The notes under the pieces are model-generated. The model worked only from the letters and a program-made list of their open reading frames with translations. It was not told the DNA's origin and did no database searches. A DNA stretch of 64,000 nt from Acanthosepion pharaonis (Eukaryota > Mollusca > Cephalopoda > Sepiida > Sepiidae): assembly GCA_903632075.3 (NCBI GenBank), contig CAHIKZ030003327.1, forward strand, positions 2,527,501 to 2,591,500, read 5' to 3'. A program made the position numbers and the translations under genes. Shown here in pieces: positions 23,264 through 35,545 of this stretch. Each line of letters starts with the position of its first letter. The stretch's first letter is position 1.

Positions 23264-23514
23264 AATTATATGGAATGACTATTTATGATCCGTGATGCGA
23301 CAATTGGTGACATGCCAGTAAAAATGATTTAGTAAAAAAAAAATTTCGACGATAAGAAAGAGTGAGAAGAAGAAGAGAGATGAAATAATGTTTTTTTTAT
23401 TATTAGAAGAACGAAAATTCTCGACATCAATTCGAACTAGGTTCTGTCTTTCATGGCAATAACCATTATGCGACAACCGTTTCCAGCCATTTTCTTTTCA
23501 AAAACATATAAATC
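23264..23514. other. unassigned, with a tRNA-like fragment
   Basis: AT-rich DNA. At about 23405-23475 the minus strand has TGTCGCATAATGGTTATTG and AGTTCGAATTGATG, which are A-box- and B-box-like; probably a tRNA-derived remnant. Confidence 0.35.
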
Positions 23515-26500
23515 TAGCCACCCGCCCACGAGGGTTGCATGTGGCACAAGGCCGAGTTTAACGTGTGTTTACCGAGCCCGTAGGCTCGGCCAAAAAAATG
23601 CCCGTAGAACCCGTATAAACGGGATCGGGTTGGTCAACCTCCCCGAACGAGACTCTGCCCTTCGGCGGAACCTCGTCCGGGATCCTTTCTGCTCAGAGGC
23701 AGAAAGTTCGACCGTCAAGTCGAGTAGCTCGGCTTGATTCAGTATCTAGCCCCCCCACGAGGGTTGCATGACACAAGGTCATTTTTTATCGTGGGTTTCC
23801 TGAGCCCGTAGGCTCAGCCAAAAATATGCCCGTATGACTCGTAAAAACGAGATCGGTGGGTCATTCACCCCGAACGAGATTCTGCCCTTCGGCGGAACCT
23901 CGTCTGGGATCCTTTCTGCTCAGAGGCAGAAAGTTCGACCGTCAAGTCGAGTAGCTCGGCTTGATTCAGTATCTAGCCCCCCCCACGAGGGTTGCATGCG
24001 ACACAAGGTCATTTTTATCGTGGGTTTCTGAGCCGTAGGCTCAGCCAAAAATATGCCCGTAGGCTCAGCCAAAATATCGGCGGAACCTCGTCCGGGTTCC
24101 CTTTCGTCAAAAAAAACGAGATCAGGTCGGCTTGATTCGGTATTAGCCACCCCCCCGAACGAGTCATTTTTCTGCCCGTTCGGCAAAAATAACCCGTATA
24201 ACTCGTAAAACGAGGGTTCATTTTCTGCGGCGGAAAAGTCAGGGAGTTCGACCAAATGCAGAGAGTTCGACCGTCAAGCGGAGAAGCTCGGCTTGATTCG
24301 GTATCTAGCCACCCCCACGAGGGTTGCATGCGACACAAGGTCATTTTTATCGTGGGTTTCCTGAGCCCGTAGGCTCAGCCAAAAAATATGCCCGTATGAC
24401 TCGTAAAAACGAGATCGGGTAGGTCATTCACCCCGAACGAGATTCTGCCCTTCGGCGGAACCTCGTCCGGGTTCCTTTCTGCTCAAATGCAGAGAGTTCG
24501 ACCGTCAAGTGGGAGAAGCTCGGCTTGATTCAGTATCTAGCCACCCCCACGAGGGTTGCATGCGACACAAGGTCATTTTTATCGTGGGTTTCCTGAGCCC
24601 GTAGGCTCAGCCAAAAATATGCCCGTATGACTCGTAAAAACGAGATAGGGTAGGTCATTCACCCCGAACAAGATTCTGCCCTTCGGCGGAACCTCGTCCG
24701 GGTTCCTTTCTGCTGAAAAGCAGAGTTCGACCGTCAAGTCGAAAAGATCGGCTTGATTCAGTATCTAGCCACCCCCCACGAGGGTTGCATGCGACACAAG
24801 GTCATTTTTATCGTGGGTTTCCTGAGCCGTAGGCTCAGCCAAAAATATGCCCGTATAACTCGTAAAAACGAGATCAGGTTAGGTCATTCACCCCGAACGA
24901 GATTCTGCCCTTCGGCGGAACCTCGTCCGGGTTCCTTTCTGCTCAAAAGCAGAGAGTTCGACCGTCAAGTCGAAAAGATCGGCTTGATTCAGTATCCACC
25001 CCCCCACGAGGGTTGCATGCGACACAAGGTCATTTTTTATCGTGGGTTTCCTGGGCCCGTAGGCTCAGCCAAAAATATGCCCGTATGACTCGTAAAAAAC
25101 GAGATCAGGGTGGGTCATTTTCCCCGAACGAGATTCTGCCCTTCGGCGGAACCTCGTCGGGTTCCTTTCTGCTCAAAAGCAGAGAGTTCAACCGTCAAGT
25201 CGAAAAGCTCGGCTTGATTCAGTATCTAGCCACCCCCCCCACGAGGGTTGCATGCGACACAAGGTCATTTTTATCGTGGGTTTCCTGAGCCCGTAGGCTC
25301 AGCCAAAAATATGCCCGTATGACTCGTAAAAACGAGATCAGGGTAGGTCATTCACCCCGAACGAGATTCTGCCTTCGGCGGAACCTCGTCCGGGTTCCTT
25401 TCTGCTCAAAAAAGCAGAGAGTTCGACCGTCAAGTCGAAAAGATCGGCTTGATTCAGTATTCTAGCCACCCCCCACGAGGGTTGCATGCGACACAAGGTC
25501 ATTTTTATCGTGGGTTTCCCTGAGCCCGTAGGCTCAGCCAAAAATATGCCCGTATAACTCGTAAAAACGAGATCGGGTAGGGTCATTCACCCCGAACGAG
25601 ATTCTGCCCTTCGGCGGAACCTCGTCCGGGTTCCTTTCTGCTAAAAAGCAGAGAGTTCGACCGTCAAGCCGAGAAGCTCGGCTTGATTCAGTATCTAGCC
25701 ACCCCCCACGAGGGTTGCATGCGACACAAGGTCATTTTTATCGTGGGTTTCCTGAGCCCGTAGGCTCAGCCAAAAAAATGCCCATATAACTCGTAAAACG
25801 AGATGGGGTAGGTCATTCCCCGAACGAGATTCTGCCTTCGGCGGAACCTCGTCCGGGTTCCTTTCTCAAAAGCAGAGAGTTCGACGAGATCGGCTTGATT
25901 CAGTATCTAGCCACCCCCCACGAGGGTTGCATGCGACACAAGGTCATTTTTATCGTGGGTTTCCTGAGCCCGTAGGCTCAGCCAAAAAATATGCCCGTAT
26001 AACTAAAAACGAGATCAAAAAGGGTCATTCGAACCATGCCCTTCGGCGGAACCTCGTCCGGGTTCCTTTCTGCACTAAAAGCAGAGATTCGACCGTCAAG
26101 TCGAGAAGCTCTGGCTTGATTCAGTATCTAGCCCCCCCGAGGGTTGCATGCGACACAAGGTCATTTTTATCGTGGGTTTCCTGAGCCCGTAGGCTCAGCC
26201 AAAATATGCCCGTATAACTCGTAAAAACGAGATCGGGTAGGTCATTCACCCCTGAACGAGATTCTGCCCTTCGGCGGAACCTCGTCCGGGTTCCTTTCTG
26301 CACTAAAGCAGAGTTCGACCGTCAAGTCGAGAAGCTCGGCTTGATTCAGTATCTAGCCACCCCCACGAGGGTTGCATGCGACACAAGGTCATTTTTATCG
26401 TGCCTTTCTGGAGCCCGTAGGCTCAGCCAGAAAAATATGCCGCCGTATGACTCCGTCGGGTATTTTTGCGGGTTTGAGCATTCACCCCGAACGAGAGAAC

Positions 26501-27366
26501 CCGTCCGGGTTCCTTTCCAAAAAACAAAAGTTATGCTCCGTATAACTCGTAAAAACGAGATCAGGGTAGGTCATTCACCCCGAACGAGATTCTGCCCTTC
26601 GGCGGAACCTCGTCCGGGTTCTTTCTGCTCAAAAGCAGAGAGTTCGACCGTCAAGTCGAAAAGATCGGCTTGATTCAGTATCTAGCCCCCCCCCACGAGG
26701 GTTGCATGCGACACAAGGTCATTTTTATCGTGGGTTTCCTGAGCCCGTAGGCTCAGCCAAAAATATGCCCGTATGACTCGTAAAACGAGATCAGGGTATG
26801 GTCATTCACCCCGAACGAGATTCTGCCCTTCGGCGGAACCTCGTCCGGGTTCCTTTCTGCTCAAAAGCAGAGAGTTCGACCGTCAAGTCGAAAAGATCGG
26901 CTTGATTCAGTATCTAGCCACCCCCCACGAGGGTTGCATGCGACACAAGGTCATTTTATCGTGGGTTTCCCTGAGCCCGTAGGCTCAGCCAAAAAATATG
27001 CCCGTATAACTCGTAAAAACGAGATAGGGTAGGTCATTCACCCCGAACGAGATTCTGCCCTTCGGCGGAACTCGTCCGGGTTCCTTTCTGCTCAAAAGAG
27101 AGTTCGACCGTCAAGTCGAAAAGATCGGCTTGATTCAGTATCTAGCCACCCCCACGAGGGTTGCATGCGACACAAGGTCATTTTTATCGTGGGTTTCCTG
27201 AGCCCGTAGGCTCAGCCAAAAATATGCCCGTATGACTCGTAAAAACGAGATCAGGGTAGGTCATTCACCCCGAACGAGATTCTGCCTTCGGCGGAACCTC
27301 GTCCGGGTTTTTCTGCTCGAAAAAGCAGAGTTCGACCATCAAGTCGAAAAGATCGGCTTGATTCGT
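23515..27366 (+). repeat. GC-rich satellite, ~230 bp monomer, about 16 copies
   Basis: ACGAGGGTTGCATG-type starts occur at about 23528, 23757, 23985, 24317, 24549, 24778, 25006, 25241, 25475, 25708, 25920, 26138, 26365, 26695, 26927 and 27154. Spacing is 212-235 except for two monomers of ~330. Each monomer holds several short perfect hairpins: CTGAGCC/GGCTCAG, CTCGT/ACGAG, TCTGC/GCAGA and TTCGAC/GTCGAA. Base composition is far more GC-rich than the flanks. The first monomer is the most diverged. Frames across the array differ from monomer to monomer and carry frequent indels in A and C runs, so it is not protein-coding. Confidence 0.93.
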
Positions 27367-27436
27367 CCCTCTCTTGAGAGGCGTAGTATACATAGTGTTA
27401 GGAAGAGTTCATTCTGTAATTATAGGTAAGGACCAT

Positions 27437-27439
<3 letters not shown>

Positions 27440-27511
<72 letters not shown>
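27440..27511. repeat. (TA)n microsatellite
   Basis: About 35 TA units. Confidence 0.97.
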
Positions 27512-27512
<1 letters not shown>

Positions 27513-27714
27513 ATGCCTTAGTGTAAAACTCGAACCAAATGAAATTACAGTAGTTGAAGATATATGAACCTTTAAAATATTATATGTGTGCAAAAGATTG
27601 TAGAGAAAGTGTAGGTAGTTATGCAACGGCAGGAAAATAGAATCGGCTGGGCACGTTCAAATTCTAGCTAAGGCTTTTATCTTCACACTAAGGCTGTTCT
27701 AGCTGTGACGTGTT
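27512..27714. other. unassigned spacer
   Basis: No feature seen between the (TA)n tract and the inverted satellite copy. Confidence 0.5.
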
Positions 27715-27905
27715 CCAGCTAAACAGTCGAACTCTCTGCCTCTGAACAGAGAGCAACCTGGACGAGGCTCGTTCGGGGAGGTAGACTGCCCCTGAACCCG
27801 TTTATACGGGTTGGAAAGGGAATATTTTTGGCTGAGCCTACGGGCTCGGAGAACCCACATTAAACCGGCCTTGTGCCACATGCAACCCTCGTGGGGTGGG
27901 GTAGC
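27715..27905 (-). repeat. solitary inverted copy of the ~230 bp satellite unit
   Basis: The minus strand reads CCCCACGAGGGTTGCATGTG, CCGAGCCCGTAGGCTCAG, ACCCGTATAAACGGG, CCCCGAACGAG and CAGAGGCAGAGAGTTCGAC in the same order as the array. It is closest to the diverged first monomer (23528). It lacks the CTTCGGCGGAAC block. Confidence 0.85.
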
Positions 27906-28224
27906 TAAATATACTAATGCTGTGCCAATCGGGTAAGATAGGAATCCATCTTTTCTCCCCGAATATTAGCTTGGTAAAATAGTAGTGGTAGACAAGACTG
28001 TTTAGCCTTGGTAGAAAACGACAGTTCCTCATTTTAAAACCGTGGATAATTTCCGAGGAAACAGTTCATTACCTTATACAAGAACTATCAGAATACATAA
28101 CTTAGATTAACAAAAAAGAAAGGAAACCGTGGAGAACCATAATCGCTTACATTCCAAAAGGATAGAGAATTTTTAAAAAAAGACATTTAGTAAATATAAA
28201 ACTGTAATGTAACACGTAAATCAA
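27906..28224. other. unassigned sequence
   Basis: No feature recognised. Confidence 0.5.
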
Positions 28225-28700
28225 ACTAAAATGAGAGAAAGGAAAAGGAAAAGAAGAAAAACACAGAGAGAGAGAGAATGAGAAGAAAAGGAAAAGGAGA
28301 AAAACAAAGAGCGAGAAGACGGAAATAGGAATAACTGAAGAAGAAAAGGAAAAAGACAGTGAGAGAAAGAAAGTAAGAGAGAGGTTGTAACACGGCGAAG
28401 GAGAAAAGATGAACAAGTAAAGAAGAAAAAGGGAGGGAGTGAGTGAGGACAGAGAGAAAGTAAGAGAAAGAGTGTAATAAAGAAAGGCAGTCAGCGTGAA
28501 GCAAGAAGATAAGTAAGTCAGTAATAGAGAGAGAGAGAGAGAGAGAGAGAAATCGTCACTAAGTTAGATGATGGGAGAAAGACGATGATAATGATATAAA
28601 GAAAGAAACAAAATGGAGAGAGAGAAAGAGAGAGATGGAGAACGAAAGAGAAGGGAAGGAGGAAGACTAGAAAGAATGAGAGAAAAGATAAAAAACGAAT
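28225..28700. repeat. purine-rich tract
   Basis: The plus strand is mostly A and G (GAGAGAAAGGAAAAGG-type), including a (GA)n run at about 28525-28550. The long Phe/Ser/Leu-rich minus frames are composition artefacts. Confidence 0.85.
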
Positions 28701-28906
28701 CATACCATTGATGTATGTGCAGAATTTCCCGCTCGATTTAACTGGAAAAAATATATGTGCAGATATAGACGTATAATAATGCCAGTGGGATTCCATGAGA
28801 ACAGATATTGACAGCCGGCTCCCATTTCCTCCCTTCAGTTTCGGATGTACTAATTGCTAATCCATGACATAGCAAAGTGGGAATAACATTTGCCGCTATC
28901 ACAAAC

Positions 28907-29560
28907 TTATTTCTCTACAAAGAAAAAAAAATTGCTTCTCCTGCGAGGCAGTTGAGAAAACAATCCTGCCGACATAAAACGCGGAAGAATTAAAAATAAA
29001 AACAGAAAGGGCAGAATAACTTCAAATTCTATTATTGGAAAACTCTTCTTATTTATGTGCCGTATACAGTAGGCAATCATGGCTCTCCACAACTTCCAGT
29101 CATTTGTAGCGCTTAATAAATTTTGACTTTTTATAATCTCTCCCAAACCCTGTTCTACAGTCCATATGCTCAAGCTCATGAAGTATGTTACGCGCTGCTT
29201 TTCTCTGTCCATCTTTCCCTCAATCTGTCATTTTGAGTATCAAACTTTCCAAGCACTCTTTCCTCATTACGTTTCCCAGAAATTTCAACTGTCTCTTCCT
29301 AATGTTAACTGTTTCCTTTTTGTTTCCATTTTCTCTAAAATCTCATCGTTGCTCACATGTTTGGTCCATGGTACCTTCATCATACTTCTGTAGAATCACA
29401 CTTCTGTTGCTTCAAGTCTCTTCTTCATCTATGAGGAGACTGTCCACCAGGAGATTGCCATACAGTAGGGCATAATATCATGTAACAGTTCAGTACTCTT
29501 TTCTTTGATTCTTTTGCTTCAATTCTCTTCTTCATCTTTGAGGAGATTGTCCAGCATTCA
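28907..29560 (-). mobile_element. non-LTR retrotransposon 3' fragment (RKLWRAMI family)
   Basis: The minus strand encodes RKRQLKFLGNVMRKECLESL, ILKMTD, then LEHMDCRTGFG and SQNLLSATNDWKLWRAMIAY near the C-terminus. It is the same family as 6034-6860 and 47915-48610. Frameshifts and stops are present. Confidence 0.68.
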
Positions 29561-29689
29561 CTGCCATAGAGAAGGAGAGCACGAATATAAACAAACAAAC
29601 TGGGTTTATTCTTCGATTCTTAAAAGGAATTCAATTACAATTTTCGTTATGATATCTCTCTCTACTGATAAATTCCACCTTGGCATTAA

Positions 29690-30150
29690 CAACATCAAGA
29701 ACAGACGATGCAACACCGAAACCCGAAACCTCATTGGAATAGTGAAAGTTGCCTTTCAGAAACTAAGCACAATATTATGAAACAGAAAATAATTGTTGGA
29801 AACACAGATAAGAGGGAACAAATAATTGTATCCCAATCCTCCTATATAACAGTAAATGTTAGACAATTTTCTCACGGACTTGAAGGAAAGTAAATGTGGT
29901 CCTACAGAAGGATATTGAGAATGCCTTGACTAATGAAGAAGTTTTAATGAAATTTTGAATTAAAAGAACATTTTTACATAGTATCAGAAAAAGAGTTGAA
30001 CTTTCTGGAACACATAATGAGGAAAGAGGGTTTGAAGAATCTGACACTCACAGGACATACTTAAGGCAAGAATGGTAGAGAGAAATGGCGAGTAACCTGC
30101 CTTACTAACAGGACATACTGAAGGTGAGAGGGGCAGAGGAAACTTCTGAG
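29690..30150 (+). mobile_element. non-LTR retrotransposon fragment (RKLWRAMI family), opposite strand
   Basis: The plus strand encodes NTETRNLIGIVKVAFQKLST, later ILRMP...TNEEV and ELNFLEHIMRKEGLKNLTLT, in successive broken frames. It is the same region of the protein as the minus-strand fragment next to it, so the two copies lie head to head. Confidence 0.62.
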
Positions 30151-30599
30151 GTACATATTAGAGATTATGTCGATCGAAATATTGTGTTAAAAACAATAAA
30201 GATGAAAACTATATTACAACGAATGAATGGAATAAAAAAAAAACTTCATTTTTAACCTCAACAATCAACACAATACATGTTTCTTTTTAAGTTTGTTTAA
30301 ATTCTCAAGTTTTACTGATATCAATATTTCTAGCAGAACTGTTTGTTTTATCTATAGAATGTTATTCTTTCTGAAGAATTATTTCGGAAATCTTACTCCT
30401 TATTTAGTTTGACCTTGTAATACAGATTATGACTAAACCCTAATCCTGTTATAGATATCTTATTCTTGAATTAATGCCTTTGCTCATGTAGTAATGTTTT
30501 GTTCTCTCCTCTGTAATCCAGGATCATTATAAAAGTAACAAATGAACGTTTACACTTCTTTAATCAATTAAGCCAGGCGATAATGTCACTAAGACGCTA
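30151..30599. other. unassigned sequence
   Basis: AT-rich; nothing recognised. Confidence 0.5.
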
Positions 30600-30935
30600 G
30601 GGGCTACTTGCAGTGAAAGAGAATGAAAAGACTTTAGAAGGAACTAGAAACACATACGTAAACAGAAAGGATAAATCTCTGCATCTATTAGAAAAAAACG
30701 GGGAGGAGTATGAATCAAAAGATAGGCGAACCTATCTACTCCTATTGAGAAGAAGAATTAAAAAGCGAGAAATAGTAAATAAAATTCAGACAGAGACGTT
30801 AGAAATATAGAGGTAAAGTAGATTTTAGAAGGAACCAGAAACTCATTGCTAAACAAGAAACAAAGGATAAACCTCTATTCTTGTTCAAAAGACCTGGGAG
30901 AAGAGGAGAGGCCCTGCCGAATAAGAGAAATAACC
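30600..30935 (+). repeat. third tandem pair of the unnamed dispersed repeat
   Basis: In the opposite orientation to 1690-2205 and 12290-12700. GACTTTAGAAGGAACTAGAA at ~30630 and GATTTTAGAAGGAACCAGAA at ~30822 mark two units, each followed by GGATAAAYCTCT and a GGGAGGAG- or GGGAGAAG-type block. Confidence 0.55.
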
Positions 30936-32049
30936 GGACGTTTAAATTAGGGCATCGACTTTTATAACAGTTTATACGGTACATATATGAGTAAATAGCA
31001 GGACAGTGGGTCCTATAGCCTTGGGTGGCAACCGGTTTAGGAGAAGAACAACTTTGAAGTCAAAACCTGAGGTCCTAGTGTACAGACCGAGGGCGACCCA
31101 CACCATATACCGTGGTCTTCAGTTGTCGATCAAGAGCTTGAGGAGGAGATGAGCGCTGCCACGTCATCTGAAAGCCGATGGAAAGGATCACAAGGAAGAT
31201 AATGGGAATTCGTATGTGTGTGCGTCTAGTAGCCATTTTTATGCATGCCTCATAGTTGCCCGCTTGTTTAATTGGAAACATTTAGTCTGCGAGTGAAAGA
31301 ATTGAAGTTATACTCATTGTTGTTGTAGGTAGACATATCTTCGATTCTTTAAGTATGGATTTTATAAAAGTTGGTGATATAATAAAGTGTGATTGACGCG
31401 TTTTAATAAATGGCAGAATATTTATCAGAACTCCTGCTAAGTATTTCCTGCGTATTTAATTATGATATATTCTAATTAGGGTAGCATTTATAAAGTATTA
31501 GGAAACAGGCGAATTTCGTTAGAAATATGGCAATGAATGCTCGACAATCTCTGGACAGATGAAGAAGAGACTTGAAGCAAATGTACTGTCAACGACGAAA
31601 TTACTCGTACATCCATTAATTTTGTATATTTTTTTATCTATTTCTCAGAATCTAATACCCGTATAATGCCAGGATTATTTTTATATGTTAATAAGCACAA
31701 AAAGGAATATAAAACTCAATTTTTAGAACAATAGATTAAATACAACGAATTTGACAGGCGAATTATGCAAAAAGGGAAAAGACAAAATTATTTGTACAGT
31801 ATGAAAAATAGAAAAAAATGAACAATTTTCACAATATTAATAGTGATTAGCAATGGTCTCTCATCTTTCTAACATGTTGCAAACGTTTTCTAAAGTTTTT
31901 GATGAGATTTACAAAAAAGAAATCATGATCAACCACGTCCTGAAGGGACACGGTAAGTAGAAGATTCTAAGCTGTGATGTACAGAAGAAATGGTCATACT
32001 AAGCTGTTTGGTATACTAATAGTAATTGTAACTAATAGTAAACATTCTG
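30936..32049. other. unassigned sequence
   Basis: No gene recognised. A short block near 31930-31955 (ACCACGTCCTGAAGGGACAC) matches 1505-1530. Confidence 0.4.
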
Positions 32050-32715
32050 TGTTGGATAGTATCAGGTCAGCTGCTAAGAAAGTTAGTTCCCTGTGACGTG
32101 TGAGACGATTTTTATCTTCAGAATCTATCATAGATATCTATAAGTCTACCATTCGTCCATGCTTAGAATATTGCTGCCACATATGGTCTGTTGCTCCTGT
32201 GAATTACATTGACCTCCTTGATAAAATCCAAAGAAGAATCAGCAATATTATTGGTCTTGATCAGGCAACTGAGCTTCGGTGACTTTGATCAGGCAACTTA
32301 GCTTCGGTTGCATTTATGTGTCTTTTCTATAAATACTTTCATGATAATTGTTCGGATAATCTCTTCGCTATGGTACCCTGAATTTTTTTTTAACTTAAGC
32401 GCTGTACAAGACTGTCGTCGAGATCTCATCAATTTATAGTTGAGCTGGTTCGATGTAACCGTAAGTTCTATAATAACAGTTTATTTTCTCGAACTTCTTA
32501 ATTGTGGAACTCCCTTCCCGTTCCATGCTTTCCAGAGAACTTTAATGTTTAAAAATTTAAATGCCATGCCAATCACTATCTACTGTCCTCTTGATTACTC
32601 TTTTCTCTTCCCGATCATTAGTAATGTTTTTGTTCCTAATTCTTCCACACCCAGTAACCTCTTGTGTCGTAGTGGTTTTACTGCCTTGGATCGGGTGAAA
32701 GTGATTAAAAAATAG
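32050..32715 (+). pseudogene. jockey/CR1-like LINE, C-terminal end of reverse transcriptase
   Basis: The plus strand reads DSIRSAAKKVSSL, a stop, then FLSSESIIDIYKSTIRPCLE, YCCHIWSVAPVNYIDLLDKI and QRRISNIIGLDQ. After a frameshift come FYKYFHDNCSDNLFAMVP, RLSSRSHQFIVELVRCNRKF and LWNSLPVPCFPENFN. This order (IRPCLEYCSHVW, LLD.IQRR, LWNSLP) is the usual C-terminus of jockey/CR1-type reverse transcriptases. At least one stop and several frameshifts. Confidence 0.75.
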
Positions 32716-32893
32716 TAGTAATTATGTCTTCTATAGTAATAGTAGCATTACTATTTTGTATCATAGTAATTGCAGTTCGAAAATGCCTTGTGCAATAATG
32801 CAGTATGAATAATTTCTATAGTCTCGTTGTCTCTCGTTTATACACAGGTCTGTGTGCAAATATGTGTGTACATGCATGAATGTGAATACATAC

Positions 32894-32896
<3 letters not shown>

Positions 32897-32953
<57 letters not shown>

Positions 32954-33138
32954 TTAACCCAAACAGGAAAGGAGAAATGATATTAAGAAGACTAAAACAA
33001 CAAATTCTTAAACGTGGGAAATGCCTACTTCGAAAATCAGCATTCCAGATCCTGGATTTTACCAGAGCTCGAATACCGACCTTTGACACTGATGGGAAAC
33101 ACGTAACTATGTCAGCAACAAAGCTAGCCTATTCAAAC

Positions 33139-33191
<53 letters not shown>
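32897..33191. repeat. two (TA)n microsatellites
   Basis: TA tracts at 32897-32951 and 33142-33191 bracket ~190 bases of unassigned sequence. Confidence 0.93.
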
Positions 33192-33193
<2 letters not shown>

Positions 33194-34009
33194 AGAAAGA
33201 GAGAATTTACTTATGTATGTAAAAAACGCCTACATGGTGACAACGCAAAGCACCCATTTCTCCTCCCCCCTTTTATTGCGCGTGTATGAATTCGGCGTGT
33301 TTCCTCTAATTGAAGTGTGTCAAGTCTCCAGCGGTGAGGAAAACACGCGAGATTTGTTGAGACAGCACTCAGGGTTTACATGGACGACGGTCTGTTTGCT
33401 TTACGAGTTCTGATAGTTAAAACATCTGAATATTGTTAACGCTCTTCATCCGACAGAACTGTCACCGAAAAAAAAAAAAGAAAAAGAAGGAAAACGAAAC
33501 AAGACTCAAACCAGTAAACGTAAAAACACGGAGCAGAAGCCTTCCTTGCAGACAGACAGACAGAAGAGAAAAAGAGACAGTCTTGAGGAATTTAATGTCT
33601 CAAAAACACAAAACTCTTTCTCTCTGGCACATTTCTGGCAACTGAGATAACTGATGTTTTCTCACTGTCAGCAACGGCCGGAGTTCGAAACCAACCTATA
33701 TAGCAAACCAGATTAACTCCATTTCATATGAGCCAGTCTAAATTAATCTGATCCAGAATAATCCGTGGGCTAATTTACTCCATGTAATATGTTATAAAAC
33801 ATTAGGGCATAAACTATGCCTTCACTCGTCCGGATTAGGCCGCCCTTTTACAGCAATCAACAATTGCTTTTCTTAACTACAATGTTATGTGACAAATCTA
33901 GTATTCAAACTGGTAATATGTACATTTATAAACGCATTCAACACTAATCATATGTCAATATTTCCATTGAAATCTAGAAATTAGACCTATACCTTTGTAG
34001 GCGTAAAAT
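33192..34009. other. unassigned sequence
   Basis: No feature beyond short A runs and a (CAGA)n near 33550. Confidence 0.5.
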
Positions 34010-35545
34010 TGAATAACATTGAGGGTTATGGAATACACACAATAATAACATTGAGGGCTATGGAATACGCACAATAATAACATTGAGGGCTATGGAGTAC
34101 ACACAATAATAACATTGAGGGCTATGGAATACGCACAATGATAACATTGAGGGCTATGGAGTACACACAATAATAACATTGAGGGCTATGGAGTACGCAC
34201 AATGATAACATTGAGGGCTATGGAGTACACACAATGATAACATTGAGGGCTATGGAGTACACACAATAATAACATTGTGGGCTATGGAATACACACAATA
34301 ATAACATTGAGGGCTATGGAATACGCACAATAATAATATTGAGGGCTATGGAGTACACACAATAATAACATTGAGGGCTATGGAGTACACACAATAATAA
34401 CATTGAGGGCTATGGAATACGCACAATAATAACATTGAGGGTTATGGAATACACACAATGATAACATTGAGGGCTATGGAGTACACACAATAATAACATT
34501 GAGGGCTATGGAATACACACAATGATAACATTGAGGGCTATGGAGTACACACAATGATAACATTGAGGGCTATGGAGTACGCACAATGATAACATTGAGG
34601 GCTATGGAATACACACAATAATAACATTGTGGGGTATGGAGTACATACAATAATAACATTGAGAGCTATGGAGTACACACAATAATAACATTGAGGTCTA
34701 TGGAGTACACACAATAATAACATTGTGGGCTATGGAATACACACAATAATAACATTGAGGGCTATGGAGTACACACAATAATAACATTGAGGGCTATGGA
34801 GTACACACAATAATAACATTATGGGCTATGGAATACACACAATAATAACATTGTGGGGTATGGAGTACATACAATAATAATATTGAGAGCTATGGAGTAC
34901 ACACAATGAAAACATTGAGGGCTATGGAGTACACACAATGATAACATTGAGGGCTATGGAGTACACACAATAATAACATTGAGGGCTATGGAGTACGCAC
35001 AATGATAACATTGAGGGCTATGGAATACACACAATAATAACATTGTGGGGTATGGAGTACATACAATAATAATATTGAGAGCTATGGAGTACACACAATA
35101 ATAACATTGAGGGCTATGGAGTACGCACCATGATAACATTGAGGGCTATGGAATACACACAATAATAACATTGTGGGCTATGGAATACACACAATAATAA
35201 CATTGTGGGGTATGGAGTACATACAATAATAATATTGAGAGCTATGGAGTACACACAATGAAAACATTGTGGGCTATGGAGTACACACAATGATAACATT
35301 GAGGGCTATGGAGTACACGCAATAATAACATTGAGGGCTATGGAGTACACACAATAATAACATTGAGGGCTATGGAATACTCACAATAATAACATTGAGG
35401 GTTATGGAATACACACAATAATAATATTGAGGGTTATGGAGTACACACAATAATAACATTGAGGGCTATGGAGTACACACAATAATAATATTGAGGGCTA
35501 CAGAATGTATACAATAATAGCATCGAGGGCTGTAGATTGTCCACA
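34010..35545. repeat. 32-bp minisatellite, about 48 units
   Basis: Unit: GGGCTATGGAGTACACACAA followed by TAATAACATTGA. The 32-bp register is kept nearly perfectly through 1.5 kb with point variants. A variant pair (TGGGGTATGGAGTACATAC then GAGAGC) starts at about 34631, 34855, 35047 and 35207. Units decay at the right edge. Repeated 61-residue frames here are artefacts. Confidence 0.96.

Noticed and set aside
28147..28796. Phe/Leu/Ser-rich membrane proteins on the minus strand
   Set aside because: They are the complement of a purine-rich tract; composition alone explains the hydrophobic residues.
34010..35545. Regular 32-bp repeats as a CRISPR array
   Set aside because: Units are contiguous with no spacers, and the surrounding DNA is eukaryotic repeat sequence.
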